NCBI GenBank assembly: GCA_018671205.1
Contig: JABHIC010000144.1
Coordinates: 1-11,854, forward strand
DNA from: Gammaproteobacteria bacterium
Lineage (GTDB): Bacteria; Pseudomonadota; Gammaproteobacteria; GCF-002020875
Direction of reading: 5' to 3'
Length of the DNA: 11,854 nt
The notes beneath the pieces were generated by a model. That model had not been told where the DNA came from and made no database searches. It saw nothing but the letters and a program-made list of their open reading frames with translations. This document shows, in pieces, positions 6,997 to 11,854 of this stretch (within the stretch, counting starts at the first letter, position 1; each line of letters begins with the position of its first letter). Made by a program: the position numbers and the translations under genes.

Positions 6997-7013
6997 CCTC
7001 CACTTCAGGGAGG
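6997..7013 (-). promoter_or_regulatory. Hairpin covering the rimM ribosome-binding site
   Basis: In the rpsP-rimM gap the minus strand carries CCTCC (7013-7009), a 7-base loop, then GGAGG (7001-6997). The GGAGG arm is the apparent Shine-Dalgarno sequence of rimM. Pairing would hide it and lower rimM translation relative to rpsP. The stem is only 5 bp but all strong except one A-T pair. Confidence 0.45.
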
Positions 7014-7017
7014 GTTC

Positions 7018-7275
7018 TTAGGCAGCAGGCGTACTCTTGCTCTGCTCTTTGACCAGCCCCGCTACACGGTTAGAGAGTTGAGCCCCGTTAGAGATCCAAT
7101 ACTCTACACGCTCAACATTCATCTCCAGACGCTTCTCATTACCAGAGGCAATGGGGTTAAAGTAACCCAGCTTCTCAAGAAAACGACCATCGCGACTGTT
7201 TCTCTTGTCAGTTGCAACAATCCGGTAAAAAGGACGCTTTTTTGCGCCACCACGGGCAAGACGAATAACTACCAT
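7018..7275 (-). CDS. rpsP: 30S ribosomal protein S16
   Basis: S16 is a small-subunit protein that binds 16S rRNA early in assembly. The 85-residue product (82 in E. coli) begins with the diagnostic MVVIRLARGGAKKRPFYRIV. It continues with RDGRFLEKLGYFNPIA and the C-terminal YWISNGAQLSNRVAGLV. It is the first gene of the rpsP-rimM-trmD-rplS operon. Its start is fixed by the invariant N-terminus. The sequence before the ATG is purine-rich (GAGAAG then a run of A) rather than a strong Shine-Dalgarno. The 148-base gap from ffh holds a -10 box and a terminator-like hairpin, so expression may be controlled in the leader. Confidence 0.98.
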   Translation of the reverse strand: MVVIRLARGGAKKRPFYRIVATDKRNSRDGRFLEKLGYFNPIASGNEKRLEMNVERVEYWISNGAQLSNRVAGLVKEQSKSTPAA

Positions 7276-7310
7276 TTTTTTCTTCTCAATTACTCAAAAT
7301 TTTTGGGGAT

Positions 7311-7332
7311 AAAAAAACCGGCGCCAACCAGT
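7311..7332 (-). terminator. Terminator-like hairpin in the rpsP leader (possible attenuator)
   Basis: On the minus strand ACTGG (7332-7328), a 6-base loop, and CCGGT (7321-7317) form a 5-bp stem with one G-U pair, followed by seven T in a row (T7317 plus complement of A 7316-7311). It stands about 35 bases upstream of rpsP and downstream of the best -10 box. It could therefore attenuate rpsP transcription or act as a leaky ffh terminator. The short stem keeps confidence low. Confidence 0.45.
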
Positions 7333-7363
7333 GGGACAGGAGCCGATCTATAATTCGCGGCAG

Positions 7364-7369
7364 ATTATA
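7364..7369 (-). promoter_or_regulatory. Candidate -10 box for the rpsP operon
   Basis: A perfect TATAAT lies on the minus strand about 90 bases upstream of rpsP, followed by the GC-rich CTGCCGCG. No good -35 hexamer is found 16-18 bases upstream. A second, weaker option uses TTGCAG (overlapping upstream) with TATAGA at 7352-7347, spaced 17. Either would give rpsP a promoter separate from that of ffh. Confidence 0.45.
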
Positions 7370-7423
7370 CTGCAACCGAATCTAAAATGTGGAGATTTAC
7401 TGAACAATTTACGGATTCTTCTT

Positions 7424-8806
7424 CTAGAAAGGGCGTTTCCCTCTGGCCATCCCCCCCCCGCCCATTCCCGGCATACCGCCCATCCCCTGCATCATTTTTG
7501 CCATCTTCCCCCCCTTCATCTTCTTCATCATCTTCTGCATCTGCTTAAACTGCTTCAACAGCTTATTGAGATCCTGAACCGTTGTTCCTGAGCCCAGGGT
7601 AATTCTCCGTTTTCTTGACCCCTTGATCAGATCGGGGTGGCGCCGCTCTTTTGGAGTCATCGAATTGATCATTGCCTCCATACGCACAAATTCCCGATCA
7701 TTGACCTGGTTCTTCACCTTATCCGGCACATTTGCCATTCCAGGCAGCTTATCCAGTAGTGAGGCGACCCCTCCCATCCCCTGCATCTGCTGAAGCTGGT
7801 CACGAAAATCCGCCAGATCAAACCCTTTTCCCCGACGCACCTTTTGCGCCAGTCTGTCTGCCTTCTTTTTATCAACCTTGCGCTCCAGCTCCTCAATCAG
7901 CGTGAGCGTATCACCCATACCGAGGATACGGGAGGCGACACGCTCAGGATGGAAGGGCTCCAGCGCATCAAGTTTCTCTCCCATACCGAGAAATTTAATC
8001 GGCTTGCCCGTAACATGGCGCACCGAGAGAGCCGCTCCACCACGTGCATCACCATCAGCCTTGGTCAGCACCACACCCGTCAGAGGTAGCGCCTGATCGA
8101 AAGCCTTGGCGGCAATCGCCGCATCCTGCCCCGTCATACTATCCACCACAAACAGGGTCTCAACCGGGTTGAGCACAGCGTGAAGCTGACGAATTTCTCC
8201 CATCATCTCGTCATCAACATGGAGTCGACCGGCAGTATCCACAAGCAGTACATCAAAGAACTGACGCTTGGCCTGGTCGAGTGCAGCCCGAGCAATCTCG
8301 ACCGGCTTCTGGCTGGCATCACTGGGGAAGAAGCTGGCCCCCACCTCATCCGCCAGCAATTGAAGCTGCTGAATCGCCGCCGGACGATAGATATCCGCAC
8401 TGACCACCATCACTTTTTTGGCTTGACGCTCTTGCAGAAAACGGGAGAGCTTACCAACACTGGTGGTTTTACCCGCCCCCTGCAGCCCCGCCATCAGGAT
8501 CACAGCGGGGGGCTGGGCACGCAGATCAAGGGACTCATTGGCCTCCCCCATCAATGCAACCAGCTCTGCCTCAACAATCTTAATCAGTGCCTGTCCCGGA
8601 GTGAGGCTGGTAGAGACCTCCTGACCCACCGCCCGCTCTTTCACCCGGGCAATAAATGCCTTGACCACCGCCAGTGCCACATCCGCCTCCAGCAGCGCCA
8701 TCCGCACTTCGCGTAACGCCTGACTGATGTTCTCTTCAGTCAGACGCCCCTGGCCTCTGAGATTTTTCAGGGTTTTATTCAGACGATCGGTAAGATTTTC
8801 AAACAT
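7424..8806 (-). CDS. ffh: Signal recognition particle protein Ffh (SRP54 GTPase)
   Basis: Ffh binds 4.5S RNA and signal sequences of nascent inner-membrane proteins and docks with FtsY at the membrane. The 460-residue product has all three domains. The helical N domain spans about 1-85. The GTPase G domain has G1 GLQGAGKTT at 107-115, DTAGR at 190-194 and TKADGDARGG at 248-257. The methionine-rich M domain runs from about 327, with the RNA-binding region including SGTTVQDLNKLLKQF at 406-420, then many methionines. The tail is MGGMPGMGGGGMARGKRPF, partly encoded by nine consecutive G (complement of C 7451-7459), so its last residues would change with any slippage there. The gene is divergent from ypjD and upstream of rpsP, a common gammaproteobacterial order. 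No strong Shine-Dalgarno precedes the ATG, but the MFENLTDRL start is invariant. Confidence 0.99.
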   Translation of the reverse strand: MFENLTDRLNKTLKNLRGQGRLTEENISQALREVRMALLEADVALAVVKAFIARVKERAVGQEVSTSLTPGQALIKIVEAELVALMGEANESLDLRAQPPAVILMAGLQGAGKTTSVGKLSRFLQERQAKKVMVVSADIYRPAAIQQLQLLADEVGASFFPSDASQKPVEIARAALDQAKRQFFDVLLVDTAGRLHVDDEMMGEIRQLHAVLNPVETLFVVDSMTGQDAAIAAKAFDQALPLTGVVLTKADGDARGGAALSVRHVTGKPIKFLGMGEKLDALEPFHPERVASRILGMGDTLTLIEELERKVDKKKADRLAQKVRRGKGFDLADFRDQLQQMQGMGGVASLLDKLPGMANVPDKVKNQVNDREFVRMEAMINSMTPKERRHPDLIKGSRKRRITLGSGTTVQDLNKLLKQFKQMQKMMKKMKGGKMAKMMQGMGGMPGMGGGGMARGKRPF

Positions 8807-8846
8807 GACGGCACGGTTCCAGAGTTACATACGTTAAGAGGGTCAG

Positions 8847-8864
8847 ATTATATCCCTAATTATA
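8847..8864 (-). promoter_or_regulatory. Two tandem candidate -10 boxes for ffh
   Basis: Two perfect TATAAT hexamers lie on the minus strand at 8864-8859 and 8852-8847, twelve bases apart, 41-58 bases upstream of the ffh ATG. Neither has a good -35 at normal spacing. They lie in the 190-base divergent region between ffh and ypjD (8807-8996). I see no open frame, tRNA or stable hairpin there, and no clear plus-strand promoter for ypjD. Confidence 0.45.
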
Positions 8865-8996
8865 CTGACGAGCCGCCTTTGTTATGACATCATCTACGCT
8901 GATCGCAACTGTTCTGATTTTTTGGCCCTGCTTTCTGCCCCTTCCCCTAAAAAAGCCGGAAGGAAGAGGGCTTCGTTCGAATTGAAAGGAGTCATG

Positions 8997-9800
8997 ATGA
9001 GTTTTCTAGTTTCAGGAGGAATAGCTGTCCTCTGTTACCTGGCTGCAGCGGCTGGTTTAGGGCGACTGCTGCTCAATGGAGTCTCCTGCACAGACCACCC
9101 CCGTAACGGGATGAAACTACTGGGTATCGTCGGCCTGCTCTTTCACAGCCATGTACTTGTGGTACTGGTTCTGGAGCAGTGGATCAGCCTCAGCTTTTTC
9201 CATGCCCTCTCGATCACCAGCTGGATGCTAATTCTTCTGCTTGAACTGGCCTGGCTGATGCGTCCGGTCGGAAACCTGGGAGTTGTGATCTTTCCGGTAG
9301 CCGCCCTGATGGTGGCGCTACAAATCCTTAATCCAGAGGCTATCCAGCGCAGTGCATCCTCATCACTGGATACCCATATTCTGCTCTCTATGCTCGCCTA
9401 CAGCCTGCTTACCGTAGCGGCCATCCAGGCTATTTTACTCGCCTCCCAGGAGCGGCATCTACGTAACAAACAACCCGGAGGCTTTATGCGTGCGCTCCCC
9501 CCAATGGTGGAGATGGAGCACCTGATGTTCCAGCTGATTCGCGCGGGGCTACTGATGCTAACGCTGGCGATCTTCAGCGCCTACCCACTGATTGAAAACC
9601 TGATTGAACAACAGCGGGCACACACCGCTCTGCTCTCCGTCATCTCCTGGCTGGTCTTTGCCACCCTACTATGGGGTCGCCACCGCCACGGCTGGCGGGG
9701 GCGTACCGCCATTCGCTGGACATTAAGTGGCTTTGGTGCCCTCTTCCTGGGCTATTTTGGCAGTCGTTTTGTTGTTGAGTTCATCACTACGGTATCTTAA
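8997..9800 (+). CDS. ypjD: CcsA/YpjD-like inner-membrane protein
   Basis: The product (267 residues; E. coli YpjD 263) is a multi-pass membrane protein of the CcsA/cytochrome c assembly family. I count about eight hydrophobic segments: near 3-25, 40-60, 66-88, 94-112, 126-150, 180-200, 209-227 and 242-264. The C-terminal stretch HTALLSVISWLVFATLLWGR, then HGWRGR and YFGSR, matches YpjD closely. H127 (DTHILLSMLAYSLLT) and H209 stand where family members keep histidines. The exact function is not established; a role in haem or membrane quality control is only suggested by the family. The ATG at 8997 is chosen because AAGGAG (8986-8991) lies five bases upstream; the ATG at 8994 is too close to it. 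A TTG at 8922 would add 25 polar residues before the first membrane segment and has no support. Location divergent from ffh also matches E. coli. Confidence 0.9.
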   Translation: MSFLVSGGIAVLCYLAAAAGLGRLLLNGVSCTDHPRNGMKLLGIVGLLFHSHVLVVLVLEQWISLSFFHALSITSWMLILLLELAWLMRPVGNLGVVIFPVAALMVALQILNPEAIQRSASSSLDTHILLSMLAYSLLTVAAIQAILLASQERHLRNKQPGGFMRALPPMVEMEHLMFQLIRAGLLMLTLAIFSAYPLIENLIEQQRAHTALLSVISWLVFATLLWGRHRHGWRGRTAIRWTLSGFGALFLGYFGSRFVVEFITTVS

Positions 9801-9836
9801 TTTAATCCCTACAAAACAATCAATTAAATAACATAC

Positions 9837-11204
9837 TTAAAGAACAGAAAGCGCCTCTGAGAGCCTGGATATGGCCATCACCTCTATCCCCTCAATCGCC
9901 TTTCTGGGACGGTTAGCCTTGGGAATAATGGCACGAGTAAAACCATGTTTTGCCGCCTCACGCAGCCGCTCCTCCCCCCCCGGTATGGGCCGCACCTCCC
10001 CCACTAAACCCACCTCCCCAAAGACAACGGTTCCCTCCGCAATCGGACGGTTACGCAGGCTGGAGAGGATAGAGAGGATCACCGCCAGATCGGCAGCAGG
10101 CTCCATCACCCGCACCCCACCCACTACGTTGATAAAGACATCCTGATCATAGCTCGCTACCCCACCATGACGGTGAAGTACCGCCAGCAGCATAGCGAGA
10201 CGGTTCTGCTCCAGCCCGATGGTGACCCGACGCGGATTAGAGAGGTGACTCTCATCCACCAGCGCCTGCAACTCTACCAGCAGTGGACGACTCCCCTCAC
10301 GGGTCACCAGGGTGATGGTTCCCGCTACCGGGCTCTCATGGCGGGAGAGAAAGATAGCGGAGGGGTTGGTGACCTCTTTCAGCCCCAGTTCGGTCATCGC
10401 AAAGACCCCCAGCTCATTGACTGCCCCAAAACGATTTTTGATCGAGCGAATCACCCGGTAGCGGCTACCGCTCTCCCCCTCAAAGTAGAGCACCGTATCG
10501 ACCATATGCTCTAGCACACGAGGCCCCGCCAGATTTCCCTCTTTGGTAACGTGCCCCACCAGAAAGATCGCGGTGCCCGTCTGTTTAGCGTAGCGGACCA
10601 GACGAGCGCTACTCTCGCGCACCTGTGACACCGAGCCGGGAGCCGCCTGTAGCTCCTCGGTGTAGATGGTCTGGATGGAGTCGATCACCAACACACGCGG
10701 CTTGAGGGTCTGGGCGGTAGCCAGAATCTGCTCTGCCTGAGTCTCTGTCAACAGATTCAGGCGTGAGGGGGCGACCTCCAGCCGCCGCGCACGCAGCGAG
10801 ATCTGTCGTGCGGACTCTTCACCACTGACATACAGTACCGACATCTCTGCGGCCAGCTTCACCATCACCTGAAGCAGCAGAGTAGACTTACCAATCCCCG
10901 GATCGCCCCCAATCAGTACCACCGACCCCTGCACCAGCCCCCCTCCCAGCACCCGATCCATCTCACTGATGCCGGTGGAGCTCTGCATCTCGGTGCTCAC
11001 CTCCACCTCTCCCAGTTTGACTACCTTTACTTTCTCCCCCGCATAACCGGCAAAACGGCTACTGCCCCCCCCTCCTTTTGGCTGTGGTGCAGCCAGCACC
11101 TCAGTCAGACAGTTCCACCCCTTGCAGCTACCACACTGCCCCGCCCATTTGGGGGAGACCTCACCACACTCACTACAGACATATTCACTCTTATTTCTGG
11201 CCAT
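9837..11204 (-). CDS. radA: DNA repair protein RadA (Sms)
   Basis: RadA is a DnaB-like hexameric ATPase that drives branch migration of recombination intermediates alongside RecA. The 455-residue product is full length. An N-terminal C4 zinc finger uses C10, C13, C24 and C27 (VCSECGE, then CGSC). The RecA-like ATPase core has Walker A GDPGIGKST at 100-108, Walker B VLVIDSIQT at 171-179 and the RadA signature KNRFG at 256-260. A Lon-protease-like C-terminal domain follows from about 285 to 455. Two runs of eight G on the coding strand lie in the glycine linker (11072-11065) and near the C-terminus (9981-9974). The start is supported by GAGG about eight bases upstream, within the end of alr. 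Only five bases separate the two genes, so they form an operon. It converges on ypjD across 36 AT-rich bases, where I see no strong terminator. Confidence 0.98.
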   Translation of the reverse strand: MARNKSEYVCSECGEVSPKWAGQCGSCKGWNCLTEVLAAPQPKGGGGSSRFAGYAGEKVKVVKLGEVEVSTEMQSSTGISEMDRVLGGGLVQGSVVLIGGDPGIGKSTLLLQVMVKLAAEMSVLYVSGEESARQISLRARRLEVAPSRLNLLTETQAEQILATAQTLKPRVLVIDSIQTIYTEELQAAPGSVSQVRESSARLVRYAKQTGTAIFLVGHVTKEGNLAGPRVLEHMVDTVLYFEGESGSRYRVIRSIKNRFGAVNELGVFAMTELGLKEVTNPSAIFLSRHESPVAGTITLVTREGSRPLLVELQALVDESHLSNPRRVTIGLEQNRLAMLLAVLHRHGGVASYDQDVFINVVGGVRVMEPAADLAVILSILSSLRNRPIAEGTVVFGEVGLVGEVRPIPGGEERLREAAKHGFTRAIIPKANRPRKAIEGIEVMAISRLSEALSVL

Positions 11205-11209
11205 CGCTG

Positions 11210-11854
11210 TTACCTCATCTCCCGCTCGACCCGTGAGCTCAATTGGCAGAAGAGCTCATAGCAGAGGGTGCCTGCCTGCTGGGCAATCTCGTCAGCGGGG
11301 AGCCCCTCCCCCCAGAGCGTAACCGGGTCACCGACCGCCGCCGCCTCTATGTCTGTAATATCCACGGTCACCATATCCATAGAGACCCGCCCCACAAGGG
11401 GCACCCGTTGCCCCCGCAACAGCAGTGGGGTACCCGTCGGGAGCTGGCGCGGATAGCCGTGACCGTAACCAATCGCCACGACCCCCAAGCGGCTCTCTCT
11501 GGTTGGGCTCCAGGTTGATCCATACCCCACACGCTCTCCCGCCTTTAGCTGCTTCACAGCAATCAACGGGGCCTGCAGGGTCATCGCCGGACGCAGATTA
11601 AGGGATGCCGCACTACGCGCGGTAAACGGTGAGCCGCCATAGAGCATAATACCGGGACGTACCCACTGGTAGTGGCTGCTCTTAATTCCTAACAGGGCCG
11701 CAGAGTTGGCGAGGCTACGCGGCACCTCTGCCGCCCCACCTCCGCTGCAACAGCGCTCAAAGCAGTGCTGCTGCTGCTGGTTCAGTGTGTGGTCCGTCTG
11801 ATCCGCATTAGCGAAGTGCGAGATCAGCACCACCCGCTCAACCGAGGGGTGAGC
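11210..11854 (-). CDS. alr: Alanine racemase, C-terminal part (5' end outside window)
   Basis: Alanine racemase uses pyridoxal phosphate to make D-alanine for peptidoglycan. The frame stays open to the window edge, so 214 C-terminal residues are visible and the N-terminus with the PLP-binding lysine lies outside. Visible family signatures, in order, are LISHFANAD (end of the TIM barrel), WVRPGIMLYGGSP, and MTLQAPLIAVKQLKAGE. These are followed by VGYGSTW, whose tyrosine is the second catalytic base (residue 111 of the fragment). GVVAIGYGHGYPR, VGRVSMDMVTVD and the final YELFCQLSSRVER complete the C-terminal beta domain. A histidine/glutamine/cysteine-rich segment (about residues 22-37 of the fragment) lies where family members vary. 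It precedes radA by five bases and is presumably co-transcribed with it. alr versus dadX cannot be decided from sequence alone; the radA linkage and absence of dadA favour alr. Confidence 0.95.
   Translation of the reverse strand, partial: AHPSVERVVLISHFANADQTDHTLNQQQQHCFERCCSGGGAAEVPRSLANSAALLGIKSSHYQWVRPGIMLYGGSPFTARSAASLNLRPAMTLQAPLIAVKQLKAGERVGYGSTWSPTRESRLGVVAIGYGHGYPRQLPTGTPLLLRGQRVPLVGRVSMDMVTVDITDIEAAAVGDPVTLWGEGLPADEIAQQAGTLCYELFCQLSSRVEREMR

Noticed and set aside
7349..7354. Plus-strand TATAAT in the ffh-rpsP gap
   Set aside because: It would drive transcription antisense to ffh, has no -35 box, and arises from an AT-rich sequence that also reads as a -10 on the other strand.
8180..8716. 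178-residue open frame on the plus strand inside ffh
   Set aside because: It is antisense to the conserved Ffh GTPase domain and resembles no protein family I recognise; it is a by-product of codon bias.
8922..8996. TTG start at 8922 giving ypjD a 25-residue N-terminal extension
   Set aside because: There is no ribosome-binding site before it, the added residues are polar and basic, and a good AAGGAG supports the ATG at 8997, giving the usual family length.
9801..9836. AT-rich inverted repeat between ypjD and radA as a bidirectional terminator
   Set aside because: The possible pairing (ATTTAAT with ATTAAAT) is all A-T with a long loop, too weak to call.
1..11854. CRISPR array, tRNA, rRNA or insertion sequence
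   Set aside because: No regularly spaced repeats, cloverleaf-like sequences, rRNA-like blocks or transposase genes were seen on either strand.

Overview
The window looks like an ordinary chromosomal segment of a gammaproteobacterium. It carries several neighbourhoods typical of that class: xerD followed by dsbC, ffh followed by rpsP-rimM-trmD-rplS, ypjD divergent from ffh, and alr followed by radA. A NorD/CbbO-type VWA protein at the left edge would fit a denitrifying or carbon-fixing (for example sulfur-oxidising) lineage. That last point is inference from one partial gene. There is no sign of a prophage, integrase-driven island, insertion sequence, CRISPR array, tRNA or rRNA.

Layout, left to right. 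Positions 2-685 (+) hold the C-terminal part of a NorD/CbbO-like von Willebrand A protein. Positions 756-3341 (+) hold mutS. The gap 3342-3435 contains a strong minus-strand terminator. The xerD-dsbC pair (5094 down to 3436) converges on mutS. From 8806 down to 5268 runs a minus-strand block of ffh, rpsP, rimM, trmD and rplS, ending in a good terminator at 5198-5230. A divergent intergenic region (8807-8996) separates ffh from ypjD (8997-9800, +). ypjD converges on radA (11204 down to 9837), which follows alr (cut by the right edge) with 5 bases between them.

How the genes work together. ffh encodes the protein of the signal recognition particle. The rpsP operon makes two ribosomal proteins, a 30S maturation factor and a tRNA G37 methyltransferase, so it joins ribosome assembly to reading-frame maintenance. 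MutS, RadA and XerD are three separate genome-maintenance factors (mismatch repair, recombination branch migration, chromosome dimer resolution). DsbC corrects periplasmic disulfides, Alr supplies D-alanine for the cell wall, and YpjD is a CcsA-like membrane protein of uncertain role.

I found no new multi-gene system. The points worth a second look are regulatory or structural: a possible attenuator in the rpsP leader, a separate promoter and 5' hairpin for rplS, a hairpin that may hide the rimM ribosome-binding site, a short palindromic sequence found on both sides of xerD-dsbC, a DsbG-type CPYC active site in DsbC, and long G runs inside ffh, radA and mutS.
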